From an uncultured Porphyromonadaceae bacterium (GTDB lineage: Bacteria; Bacteroidota; Bacteroidia; Bacteroidales; Muribaculaceae): 63,719 nt of DNA. The stretch spans positions 1-63,719 of the forward strand of contig CAMWLC010000009.1 in the NCBI GenBank assembly GCA_947174995.1, read 5' to 3'. The translations under genes were made by a program, and so were the position numbers. Below the pieces are notes generated by a model. That model did not search any database and was not told where the DNA came from. It saw nothing but the letters and a program-made list of their open reading frames with translations. Numbering within the stretch: the first letter of the stretch is position 1; each line of letters starts with the position of its first letter. Of this stretch, positions 24,539 through 33,265 are shown piece by piece.

Positions 24539-25867
24539 CTAAACCGCCGGCAGACTGTGGGCGGTGAGCCGTCTGAAAAGATCCAGGGCATACACGTCGG
24601 TCATGGCGCTTACGTGGTCGAGCACACTCTGTATGCGGGTGTAGAGATCCACGGCTCTGATGTCATACTGCCGGGGCACCTTCTCGAGGAGCAGCCGCGA
24701 GAAATGGCGGTCGGGATAGAGGGCGGCCTCCGTGAGGGCCTTCATGAGGTATGTTATGATACGGTTGCCCGCGATCTCGATGTCCACCACCTCGGGAGAG
24801 CGGTAGATTTTGGACACTGCGGTCCGGGCGCACTCGCCGTAGGCCTCGCACAGCGGGGCCGGGAGATGTGAGATGAGATTTCCCGGATAGGCTCCGGCAA
24901 GAATGTCGGCCTCGTTGGCGGCAAACTCGTCGGCACACCCCTCCACGAGCCTGCCTATCACCTTGGAGCGCAGATAACCCACCTGCTCGTTGGGGTCGTC
25001 GAGGTGGCCCACACCCCGGAGTGTCTTCTCCTTTTCCTCACCCGTAAAGAAGCCGCTCAGCAGCTCCACCACCTGCGCCGTGGAGAGTATCTTGAGCTTA
25101 TGGGCATCCTCTATGTCCATGATCTGATAGCAGATGTCGTCGGCCGCCTCCACGATATGCGTGAGGGGATGGCGGGCGAAACGTCCAGGCTCGATTTCCG
25201 GGATGCCGAGTTCCGAGGCTATCTTGCGATAGGTCTCCTCCTCCGAAGCGAAAAATCCGAACTTGCCCGCCGGGCCGGCCATCAGCGACGAATGTGGATA
25301 CTTCACCACAGCGGCAATGGCGCTGTATGTCATGGCGAATCCCCCTTCGCGGCGTCCCACGAACTGATGGGTCAGCACTCGCAGCGAGTTGGCGTTTCCC
25401 TCGAAGTGTATCAGGTCGTTCCATTGCTGCGGGGTGAGGCATGTCTTGAGGGCACGCGAAATTTCGCCCCCCTCGCTGAAGAAGGTGGAGATGGTTTTCT
25501 CGCCCGAGTGGCCGAAGGGAGGATTGCCTATGTCGTGGCTGAGGCAGGAAGTAGCCACGATGTCCCCGATGCTGTCCAGATGGCCGAGCCAGGGCTCGCC
25601 GGGATGCAGGGAGCGCAGACGCATCGCCACCTCGTTAGCCAGCGACCTCCCCACCGACGACACCTCGAGGCTGTGGGTGAGGCGATTGTGCACGAACACA
25701 CTTCCGGGCAACGGAAACACCTGCGTCTTGTTTTGCAGACGCCGGAACGGAGAGGAGAAAATCATGCGGTCATAATCCCGCTGGAAGTCACTGCGGGTAT
25801 GCATTCGCGGATCGTGAAACTTTTCCAGACCCAGCCGCTTGTCGGATATAAGTGTGTCCCATTTCAT
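24539..25867 (-). CDS. dgt: dGTP triphosphohydrolase
   Basis: The 442-aa HD-domain enzyme hydrolyses dNTPs to deoxynucleosides and triphosphate. The N-terminal signature is SDFQRDYDRMIFSSPFRRLQ, and the HD metal motif is in SCLSHDIGNPPFGHSGE. Further segments (THIVEAADDICYQIMDIEDA) supply the second Asp. Length fits the short bacterial dGTPase family. It is first in a two-gene minus unit with the TPM protein. The promoter box lies only 5 bases before the ATG, so the transcript is probably leaderless. Confidence 0.93.
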   Translation of the reverse strand: MKWDTLISDKRLGLEKFHDPRMHTRSDFQRDYDRMIFSSPFRRLQNKTQVFPLPGSVFVHNRLTHSLEVSSVGRSLANEVAMRLRSLHPGEPWLGHLDSIGDIVATSCLSHDIGNPPFGHSGEKTISTFFSEGGEISRALKTCLTPQQWNDLIHFEGNANSLRVLTHQFVGRREGGFAMTYSAIAAVVKYPHSSLMAGPAGKFGFFASEEETYRKIASELGIPEIEPGRFARHPLTHIVEAADDICYQIMDIEDAHKLKILSTAQVVELLSGFFTGEEKEKTLRGVGHLDDPNEQVGYLRSKVIGRLVEGCADEFAANEADILAGAYPGNLISHLPAPLCEAYGECARTAVSKIYRSPEVVDIEIAGNRIITYLMKALTEAALYPDRHFSRLLLEKVPRQYDIRAVDLYTRIQSVLDHVSAMTDVYALDLFRRLTAHSLPAV

Positions 25868-25871
25868 TTCG

Positions 25872-25902
25872 CAAATATAACAATTTTTTGGGTTGTCGGC
25901 AA
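25872..25902 (-). promoter_or_regulatory. Promoter of dgt, very close to the start codon
   Basis: On the minus strand TTG (25902-25900), a 20-bp spacer and TATATTTG (25879-25872) match the consensus. The ATG begins at 25867. With transcription usually starting 5-8 bases after this box, the message would start at or next to the ATG. Confidence 0.7.
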
Positions 25903-25965
25903 AAATTAATACACATATCCGCGACGGCTCACAATTATAACTGACAATTCGGCGTTAACATACCA

Positions 25966-26700
25966 ATGAAACGACATTTTCCGTCAAGACTGATCGCAGC
26001 CATGGCCATCCTGGCCGTCGCGCTTGCAGTGTGCCCTCACGCCCTGGCCCGCTGGGGTGAGAAGGTGCCCAACAGGCAGTATGCCGATCTCAAGGCATGG
26101 CATCTCGGATTCTCTGTCGGAGTCCACACGCAGGACCTCAATTTCACCCACAACGGATTCGTCACCCCCGACGGAGGGGAATGGCAGGTGGAGATACCCT
26201 CGTTCTCACCCGGCATCTGCGTCAATGTGCTCGCGGACCTGCGCCTTCATGACTATTTCAACATCCGTTTCACCCCCGGCATGTATTTCGGATCCAAGAT
26301 GGCCAAGATGCTCGAATATCACAGCGGCCAGACCATCTCGCAGGACATCAAGAGCGCCTACGTGGCCATGCCCCTCGACCTGAAGGTGTCCGGAACGCGC
26401 CTGGGTAACACGCGCCCCTATTTCACCCTCGGCGTCATGGGCACGCTCGACATCAGCAAGAAGCGCTCCGAAGCCCTGATGTTCAAGTCTTTCACCCCCT
26501 ACCTGACAGTGGGCATGGGGTGCGACTTCTACCTCCCCTTCTTCAAGCTCATCCCGGAGATCAAGTTCTGCTTCGGACTGGGCGACATCCTGCGCCATGA
26601 CCGCCCGGACCTTGACGAGGACCCCCGGACGTTCGAGATAACACAGTCTCTGGCGAAAGCCACCTCCAACCTTGTAATAATCAATTTCTATTTCGAATGA
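25966..26700 (+). CDS. porT: PorT-family outer-membrane protein of type IX secretion
   Basis: The 244-aa protein has a signal peptide (AMAILAVALAVCPHALA) followed by an eight-strand-type barrel (KAWHLGFSVGVHTQDLNF, YFNIRFTPGMYFGSKMAKML, FKLIPEIKFCFGLGDILRHD) typical of PorT. PorT is needed for type IX secretion in Porphyromonas gingivalis. The stop overlaps the porP start by 4 bp (ATGA), so it is the first gene of the secretion operon. In many genomes porT lies elsewhere, so this arrangement is a local feature. Confidence 0.87.
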   Translation: MKRHFPSRLIAAMAILAVALAVCPHALARWGEKVPNRQYADLKAWHLGFSVGVHTQDLNFTHNGFVTPDGGEWQVEIPSFSPGICVNVLADLRLHDYFNIRFTPGMYFGSKMAKMLEYHSGQTISQDIKSAYVAMPLDLKVSGTRLGNTRPYFTLGVMGTLDISKKRSEALMFKSFTPYLTVGMGCDFYLPFFKLIPEIKFCFGLGDILRHDRPDLDEDPRTFEITQSLAKATSNLVIINFYFE

Positions 26701-27680
26701 CCACCCGCAGCCGCATCCTCATCGCCATCCTGCTCATGCTCTGTTGCGGGCTGCCCGCCGTGGCCCAGTCAGACCCCATACTGGCGCAATACTGGGCCGT
26801 CCCGACCTATTATAACCCCGGCGCCACGGGCAGCACCGACTATATACGCATCCGCGGAGCCGCACGTCTGCAATGGCTCGGTATCGAAAACGCCCCGAAA
26901 AGTTTCCTGGGAGTGGCCGATTCCCCGTTCAAGCTCCTCGGACGCCGCTGGGGCGCGGGAGTGACCGTCACGCAGGAGTCTCTCGGCCTCTTCTCCAACC
27001 TCCATCTCGGAGCGCAGCTCGCCACCGGCTTCAAGGCCTTCAAGGGCACCATCACCATAGGCCTTCAGGCCGCCTACTACAATTCGCGTTTCCGAAGCAC
27101 CGACATCTACATCCCCGACGGCGATGACTTTCACGACAGCAACGACACGGCCCTCCCCGACAAGGATCTCTCGGGCAACGCCCCCGACTTCTCGCTCGGC
27201 CTCTGGTACTCGCACAAGCTCTTCAATGTCGGAATTTCAGCGCGACACCTGCTCCAGCCCAAGGTGAAGCTCTTCGCCGAAGGTGACAAAACCAGCGAGA
27301 CCCATGACTACGAGACCGAACTGCGACGCACCTTCTATTTTATGGCTGACAGCAATATTGAGTTGAAAAACACGTTATTTACTTTGCAGCCCTCGGTGCT
27401 CGTATATACGGACGCATCCACTTTCGGAGCCGACATTACGGCCCGGGCGATGTACAACCGCATGTTTTCAGCCGGAGTAGCCTACCGATGGAACCAGGGA
27501 GTGAGCATCATGCTGGGAGTGGAGCTGAAGGACTTCATCCTCGGATATGCCTACGACATTCCCACGAATGCCATCGCCAAGGGGAGCAGCGGCAGCCACG
27601 AGCTCGTGGCCGGCTACCGCTTCAAACTCGACTTCTCGGGCAAGAACAAGAACCGTCACCGCTCCATACGCATAATGTGA
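26697..27680 (+). CDS. porP: PorP/SprF-family outer-membrane protein
   Basis: The 327-aa protein has a signal peptide (LIAILLMLCCGLPAVAQSD) and the family opening DPILAQYWAVPTYYNPGATG. Beta-barrel strands run to the end (ELVAGYRFKLDFSGKN). PorP/SprF proteins act with PorK and PorN and often bind the C-terminal tail of secreted proteins. It is second in the operon, and gldK follows after 50 bp. Confidence 0.92.
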   Translation: MTTRSRILIAILLMLCCGLPAVAQSDPILAQYWAVPTYYNPGATGSTDYIRIRGAARLQWLGIENAPKSFLGVADSPFKLLGRRWGAGVTVTQESLGLFSNLHLGAQLATGFKAFKGTITIGLQAAYYNSRFRSTDIYIPDGDDFHDSNDTALPDKDLSGNAPDFSLGLWYSHKLFNVGISARHLLQPKVKLFAEGDKTSETHDYETELRRTFYFMADSNIELKNTLFTLQPSVLVYTDASTFGADITARAMYNRMFSAGVAYRWNQGVSIMLGVELKDFILGYAYDIPTNAIAKGSSGSHELVAGYRFKLDFSGKNKNRHRSIRIM

Positions 27681-27730
27681 CGCGACGACTCCGCGAAATT
27701 ACGATATAACACAGACTACAGACAGTAAAA

Positions 27731-29230
27731 ATGAGATACCACCTTTTCAGCAATCCACACTCCCGCGGGGAGAAAGGCCGCACACGCAGCCTGACCACCC
27801 GGATCGGCTGGGGCGCCGCAGCGGCCGCCGGCCTCCTCCTTGCCTCCTGCGCCGCAGCACGCGGCGGCTCCGGCGGCGAGGTCACCGGCGTGGGGGGCTC
27901 CAGCTTCGCCGAGCCGGTGCCCTACGGCATGGTGCTCGTGGACCGCGGAGCATACGCAATGGGTCCAGCCACAGACGATTCCGTATGGGGCGTGAAGAAA
28001 AACCCCAGGGGCGTCTCGGTCGACGCTTTCTGGATGGACGAGACGGAGGTCACCAATTCCAAATACAAGCAGTTTGTATTCTGGGTGCGTGACTCCATCA
28101 TCCGCGAGCGCCTCGCTGACCCCGCATACGGCGGCAACGAGGCCTTCAAAATCGAGGAAGACCGCGAAGGAAATCCCATAAAGCCTTACCTCAACTGGAA
28201 CAAGGCCATTCCATGGCGCAATGCCAACGAGGATGAGCAACGGGCCATCGAGAGCGTCTACCGCACCAACCCCATCACCGGCAGACGCGAGCTCGACCCC
28301 ACGCAGCTCAACTACCGCTACGAGATCTTCAACCACACTGCGGCGGCTCAGCGCAAAAACCGCCTTGACCCCACACGCCGCGAATACAACACCGACATCC
28401 CCGTCTCCGATGAGCTGCCTGTCATCTCCAAGGACACCGCATATCTCACGGACGAGGGAGAAATCGTGCGCGAGACCGTCACTCGCCCCCTCACGGGAGA
28501 TTACGATTTCCTCAACACGTATATCGTCAACATCTATCCCGACACCACCGCCTGGATAAATGACTTTGACAACGCCTACAACGAGCCTTACACCCGCATG
28601 TACTTCTCGCACGCCGGATACAACGACTATCCCGTGGTGGGGGTCAGCTGGGAGCAGGCCAACGCTTTCGCCAACTGGCGCACGGACTATCTGAAGCGCT
28701 CCTTGGGACGCGACGGCGTCTATATCGAGCCCTACCGCCTCCCCACCGAGGCCGAATGGGAGTATGCCGCGCGTGCAGGAAATTCCGAAAGTTCATACCC
28801 CTGGGAGGAACTCCTCCCCATGGACGAGCGCGGATGCTTCTACGCCAACTTCAAGCCCCTGGAGGGTGACTTCGTGCGCGACGGCCATGTCATCACATCC
28901 CCGGTCGGCACCTACGCCCCCAACAATTTCGGCCTCTACGATATGGCCGGAAACGTATCGGAATGGACCTCGACGGCCTACAACGAGAGCATCAACCGCC
29001 TCACATCGGACCTCAATCCGGAATACCGCTATGACGCCGCCATCGAAGACCCCTACAAGATGAAGCGCAAAATCGTGCGCGGCGGCTCATGGAAGGACGT
29101 GATGCACAATCTCCGCAGCGACCTGCGGATGTGGGAATATCAGAACGAGCAGCGCTCCTATATCGGATTCCGGTGCGTGCGCACCCAGGTGGGCTTCGCA
29201 AAGGGCACGGGCCGACGCAACAAGAAATAA
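27731..29230 (+). CDS. gldK: GldK/PorK, type IX secretion ring lipoprotein
   Basis: The 499-aa protein is a lipoprotein (LLLASC, Cys40) with a formylglycine-generating-enzyme-like fold. It has VDAFWMDETEVTNSKYKQFV, VVGVSWEQANAFANWRTDYL, RLPTEAEWEYAARAGNS, MAGNVSEWTSTAY and VRGGSWKD, all typical of GldK. With GldN it forms the periplasmic ring attached to the outer membrane. An insertion of about 150 residues between the two halves is expected in the family. Length and order (porP-gldK-gldL-gldM-gldN) match known clusters. Confidence 0.94.
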   Translation: MRYHLFSNPHSRGEKGRTRSLTTRIGWGAAAAAGLLLASCAAARGGSGGEVTGVGGSSFAEPVPYGMVLVDRGAYAMGPATDDSVWGVKKNPRGVSVDAFWMDETEVTNSKYKQFVFWVRDSIIRERLADPAYGGNEAFKIEEDREGNPIKPYLNWNKAIPWRNANEDEQRAIESVYRTNPITGRRELDPTQLNYRYEIFNHTAAAQRKNRLDPTRREYNTDIPVSDELPVISKDTAYLTDEGEIVRETVTRPLTGDYDFLNTYIVNIYPDTTAWINDFDNAYNEPYTRMYFSHAGYNDYPVVGVSWEQANAFANWRTDYLKRSLGRDGVYIEPYRLPTEAEWEYAARAGNSESSYPWEELLPMDERGCFYANFKPLEGDFVRDGHVITSPVGTYAPNNFGLYDMAGNVSEWTSTAYNESINRLTSDLNPEYRYDAAIEDPYKMKRKIVRGGSWKDVMHNLRSDLRMWEYQNEQRSYIGFRCVRTQVGFAKGTGRRNKK

Positions 29231-29261
29231 CACCATATCCCTCTATTCCACTACCCTCATC

Positions 29262-30416
29262 ATGGTCAAGATAAGGAAATACGCCAACGGCATCGAACGC
29301 TTCCTGCACGGCGAAAAGGGACAGCGCTTTTTCAATTTCGCCTACTCCATAGGCGCCGCAATCGTCATCTGGGGCGCCCTCTTCAAGATTCTCCATCTCC
29401 CGGGCGGAAGCACACTGCTCTGCATCGGCATGGGCACGGAGATCGCCATGTTCATCCTCACGGCTTTCGACCGTCCCCCCAAGGAATACCACTGGGAGGA
29501 TGTCTTCCCCGTGCTTGATACCCACAATCCCGAAGACCGCCCGAACCTCACGGGAGGCGTAGGCGGAGGGACCTCCGGAGGTATCGTCATCAATGGCGTG
29601 GCCATGACAGGAGATGTGGCCGAGGGCACGGAATACTCCGGTCCCGACGACACACCGGGCGACGACACCCCACAGGAATTCCAGGGCGGTGGCGTCGTGG
29701 CGGGCGGTCCCGCAGTCATCGGAGGAGGCGTCGTGACGGCAGGCCCCGCGGTCATCGGCGGAGGCGTGATCGGAGGAGGCGTCGTCGGAGGCACCTCGGT
29801 GGGCGGAATCCTTCCCCCCGGCACGGAAATCACCGCCGAGGAGGCGGAGACCCTGCGCGACTCCATCAAGAGGATGGCCGAGGCCGGCGAGCAGATAGCC
29901 CGCATGGGAGAACTCGCCGAGACCACACGCGACTACCTGGAACAGATGCAGGCCATATCGTCGCAGATGGCCGCCCTGCGCGAGACCACAGGCGCCCTCA
30001 ACGAGGTCAGCGAGACTCTCCTCTCGGCCTACCGCACCATCACCGACAACTCCGCATCCGTCTCCGACAACGCCGCCGGATACGTGGAGCGCATGGCGGA
30101 CCTCAACCGCAACATCGGAGGCCTGAACACCATCTATGAAATCCAGCTCAAGAGCGTCAGCGCACAGCTCGAGAGCATCGACCGCGTCAACCGCGGACTC
30201 AAGGACATACGCGACATGTATGAGAAGTCGGCTGCCGAAAGCTCCCGCTACTGCGAGGAGACCGAGAAGATGGCCCGCTACATGAAGCAGCTCAATTCAG
30301 TCTACGAGAAGATGATCACGGCCATGACCATCAATATGTACAACCCCATGATGGGAGGCCAGGCCCCGGCCAACCCCTTCGCCGCCAATCCTGACGCCGA
30401 GGACGACAAGGCCTGA
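29262..30416 (+). CDS. gldL: GldL/PorL, inner-membrane motor component
   Basis: The 384-aa protein has the GldL opening with two membrane helices (YSIGAAIVIWGALFKILHLP and LCIGMGTEIAMFIL). Glu60 in GTEIAMF is the position expected for the proton-linked glutamate. GldL and GldM form the proton-motive-force motor of type IX secretion. After the helices there is an unusual Gly/Val-rich tract (about 145-190: GGGVVAGGPAVIGGGVV and repeats), then the usual helical cytoplasmic domain (EQMQAISSQMAALRETTGAL). The tract is not part of the GldL form I know. Confidence 0.92.
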   Translation: MVKIRKYANGIERFLHGEKGQRFFNFAYSIGAAIVIWGALFKILHLPGGSTLLCIGMGTEIAMFILTAFDRPPKEYHWEDVFPVLDTHNPEDRPNLTGGVGGGTSGGIVINGVAMTGDVAEGTEYSGPDDTPGDDTPQEFQGGGVVAGGPAVIGGGVVTAGPAVIGGGVIGGGVVGGTSVGGILPPGTEITAEEAETLRDSIKRMAEAGEQIARMGELAETTRDYLEQMQAISSQMAALRETTGALNEVSETLLSAYRTITDNSASVSDNAAGYVERMADLNRNIGGLNTIYEIQLKSVSAQLESIDRVNRGLKDIRDMYEKSAAESSRYCEETEKMARYMKQLNSVYEKMITAMTINMYNPMMGGQAPANPFAANPDAEDDKA

Positions 30417-30454
30417 ATCCACCCCCGTCACGTCAACATACCAATACTCACAAA

Positions 30455-32029
30455 ATGGCAGGAGGAAACAATGTAGCGAAAATGTCACCGCGCCAGAGGA
30501 TGATAAACCTTATGTATATCGTCCTCACGGCCATGCTGGCCCTGAACGTGTCGAGCGATGTGCTTAACGGATTCAGCCAGGTCCACGACTCCCTTTCGCG
30601 CACCAACGAAAACCTCACCCTGCGAAGCGAGCTGCAGTTTCGCTATCTCAGCGACCTCTACGGGCAGAATCCCGCAAAGGCAGGGCCATGGTATGAGAAG
30701 GGCAAGACACTACACACCCGAGCCAATGCCCTCTACGCCACAATCGACTCCATAAAGACCGTCATCGCCAAGGAGGCCGACGGGGCAAAAGGGGATTACC
30801 ACAACATCATCAACCTCGACGACCTGGAGGCCGCTTCCGTGACGATGCTCAATCCCGCCACGGAAAACGGACGCCGTCTCCGCGAGAGCATCGACGGCTT
30901 CCGCGCTTACGTCATCGGTCTCATCCCGGACTCCACGAAACGCGGCATGGTCAACCGTCTCCTCTCCACGGAGGTGGCCAACAAGCCCGGCACCGTGGGC
31001 CCCACCACCTGGGAGGAGAAGATGTTTGACAATATGCCCGCCGTGGCGGCCGTGACGCTGCTCACCAAGCTCCAGAACGACTTGCGCCAAGCCGAGTCCG
31101 AGGCTATGGCCGGACTCATCACCAATGTCGACATAGGCGACGTGCGCGTCAATGAGCTGAACGCATACGTAATCCCCAATTCCAACATGATAATGCGCGG
31201 TGGCAAGTACTCGGCCAATATCGTGCTGGCAGCTATCGACACCACACAGCGCCCGACGGTCTACGTCAACGGCTCGAAACTCAACAATCAGCGCGGACTC
31301 TATGAGTTTGTGGCCGGACAGACCGGCACCCACGAGTATTCCGGCTTCATCGAGGTGGCCCGCGGCGACGGCACGGTGGACCGCCGTCCGTTCAAGTCGG
31401 CCTACACCGTCATCGAGCCTATGGCCACCATTTCGGCCACGATGATGAATGTGCTCTACGCCGGCATTGACAACCCCATCAGCATAAGTGTGCCCGGCGT
31501 GCCCATGAACGCCATCCAGGCCACCATGACCAACGGCACGCTCACCCGCTCGGGCGACCACTGGGTGGCACGCGCCAACACCGTGGGCACCGAGGCCGTC
31601 ATCTCCGTGTCGGCCCAGATGGAGGGGGCAAGCCAGCAGATGGGCTCCATGAACTTCCGCGTGCGCAAGCTCCCCGATCCGCTACCCTACATACCCATCA
31701 AGGATGGCTCGGGCAACACCGTGCACTACAAGGGTTCCCCAAAACGCATCTCCAAGGCCGCCCTCATGGCTGCCGACGGACTGGGAGCCGCCATCGACGA
31801 CGACATCCTGAACGTCACCTACACCGTGGTGTCGTTCTCCACCACATTCTTCGACTCCATGGGCAACGCCATCCCCGAGGTGAGCAACGGCGCCTCCTTC
31901 TCCTCCCGTCAGAAAGAGCAGTTCAAGCGCCTCAAGCCCGGCAAGAGTTTCTTCATCTCCAACGTCAAGGCCAAGGGCCCCGACGGCATAACACGCGACA
32001 TACCGGCCATGGAGGTCGCGCTCAATTAA
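30455..32029 (+). CDS. gldM: GldM/PorM, periplasmic shaft of the secretion motor
   Basis: The 524-aa protein has one N-terminal membrane helix (MINLMYIVLTAMLALNVSSD) that pairs with GldL, and a long periplasmic part of stacked beta domains. The N-terminal segment MSPRQRMINLMY and LNVSSDVLNGFSQVHDSLSR are family hallmarks. GldM transmits motion from the inner-membrane motor to the GldK/GldN ring. Length matches known GldM proteins. Gap to gldL is 38 bp. Confidence 0.95.
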   Translation: MAGGNNVAKMSPRQRMINLMYIVLTAMLALNVSSDVLNGFSQVHDSLSRTNENLTLRSELQFRYLSDLYGQNPAKAGPWYEKGKTLHTRANALYATIDSIKTVIAKEADGAKGDYHNIINLDDLEAASVTMLNPATENGRRLRESIDGFRAYVIGLIPDSTKRGMVNRLLSTEVANKPGTVGPTTWEEKMFDNMPAVAAVTLLTKLQNDLRQAESEAMAGLITNVDIGDVRVNELNAYVIPNSNMIMRGGKYSANIVLAAIDTTQRPTVYVNGSKLNNQRGLYEFVAGQTGTHEYSGFIEVARGDGTVDRRPFKSAYTVIEPMATISATMMNVLYAGIDNPISISVPGVPMNAIQATMTNGTLTRSGDHWVARANTVGTEAVISVSAQMEGASQQMGSMNFRVRKLPDPLPYIPIKDGSGNTVHYKGSPKRISKAALMAADGLGAAIDDDILNVTYTVVSFSTTFFDSMGNAIPEVSNGASFSSRQKEQFKRLKPGKSFFISNVKAKGPDGITRDIPAMEVALN

Positions 32030-32065
32030 TCTCCCGACTCCTCCCATCATCCAAGACATAAAGCA

Positions 32066-33214
32066 ATGAGAAAACACCGCATAATCCTTCCCGCAATCCT
32101 GCTCGGAGCCGTAGGCCTCGGGGCGGTAGCCCAGGTGGAAAACACCGGAGTGGTGAGACGCCGCGCCCCCAAGGAGCGCAACGCCCAGGAAACCGCCGGA
32201 CCGCAGGTGACCGACCGCATGCAGGGCTTCTACGAAACCAAGGAGCCCCACGACGCCGACCTCGCCTACATGAGGCAGATCTACCGTCAGATAGACCTCA
32301 CAAAAGATGCCAACACCCCCCTCTATTTCCCCGAGGATGTGATCGACGGCCAGGAAAACCTCTTCCGCATCATCTTGGGACTGGTGGTGGACGGGAAGAT
32401 TCCCGCTTACGAGTATCTTGACGGCCGCGAGGTATTCACCGACAAATACCGCATCAATGTGGGAGACATGCTGGAGCGTTTCGACATCTACGCCACACAG
32501 CAGGGAGGAGGCGAGAAGAATCCCCGCTACGTCATCGAGGAGGCCGATGTGCCCACCGGCCAGGTGCTCAACTATTACATAGTGGAGAAATGGGAGTTTG
32601 ACCGTCGCACCAACCAGATGAAGACTCGTGTCGAGGCCATCTGCCCCGTGCTCAATCGCGCGGGAGACTTCGGCGGCGAGGCGCGATACCCCATGTTCTG
32701 GGTGAAGTTCGACGCCCTGCGTCCCTATCTGGCCCAGCAGTATGTGTTCCTCTCCGACGACAACAATCTCGCCCAGTACAGTCTTGACGACTATTTCAAC
32801 CTCGGAATGTATGACGGCGAAATCTACAAGACCCGCAATCTCCGCAATCTCTCCATGGCGCAGATGTATCCCGACGAGGATGATCTGAAGCGTGCCCAGG
32901 ACAGCATCGACACACGCCTGCGGGAGTTCGGCAAGAATCTCTGGGTGCCCACCCGCGAGGAATATCTCGCTCAGAAAGAGAGGGAGGCCGAGCTTGCAGC
33001 CGCCATTGCGGCGGGCGACACCATCCCCGACCGCACGGTTGTGGAGGCCGCCCCCGCCGATGAAGAGAAGGCTCCCTCCGTGAGACGCTCAAGCCGCGCC
33101 AAGAAGAAGTCTTCCACACCCAAGGCCAAGCGTGCCAAGGCGAAGTCGTCGTCTTCGTCATCGTCGCAGGGCAACAGCAGCGCCACCAAGTCGGTACGCC
33201 GCCGCAAACGCTAA
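32066..33214 (+). CDS. gldN: GldN/PorN with Lys/Ser-rich tail
   Basis: The 382-aa protein has a signal peptide (ILLGAVGLGAVAQ) and the GldN core (HDADLAYMRQIYRQIDLTKD, ALRPYLAQQYVFLSDDNNLA, LGMYDGEIYKTRNLRNLSMA). GldN binds GldK in the periplasmic ring. The last 45 residues form a basic and Ser-rich tail (RRSSRAKKKSSTPKAKRAKA) ending in RRRKR, longer than I expect for GldN. It is the last gene of the operon and is followed by a hairpin at 33239-33262. Confidence 0.93.
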   Translation: MRKHRIILPAILLGAVGLGAVAQVENTGVVRRRAPKERNAQETAGPQVTDRMQGFYETKEPHDADLAYMRQIYRQIDLTKDANTPLYFPEDVIDGQENLFRIILGLVVDGKIPAYEYLDGREVFTDKYRINVGDMLERFDIYATQQGGGEKNPRYVIEEADVPTGQVLNYYIVEKWEFDRRTNQMKTRVEAICPVLNRAGDFGGEARYPMFWVKFDALRPYLAQQYVFLSDDNNLAQYSLDDYFNLGMYDGEIYKTRNLRNLSMAQMYPDEDDLKRAQDSIDTRLREFGKNLWVPTREEYLAQKEREAELAAAIAAGDTIPDRTVVEAAPADEEKAPSVRRSSRAKKKSSTPKAKRAKAKSSSSSSSQGNSSATKSVRRRKR

Positions 33215-33224
33215 GGCTCCATCT

Positions 33225-33265
33225 AATAAAAAATGGGGTCTGCCCGCGGATGAAGCGGGGCAGGC
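33225..33265 (-). terminator. Hairpin between gldN and the glycosyltransferase
   Basis: On the minus strand CTGCCCCGC and GCGGGCAG form a stem (about 33239-33262), and the T-rich end CATTTTTTATT follows. It most likely serves the minus-strand glycosyltransferase, with possible use in both directions. Confidence 0.45.
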
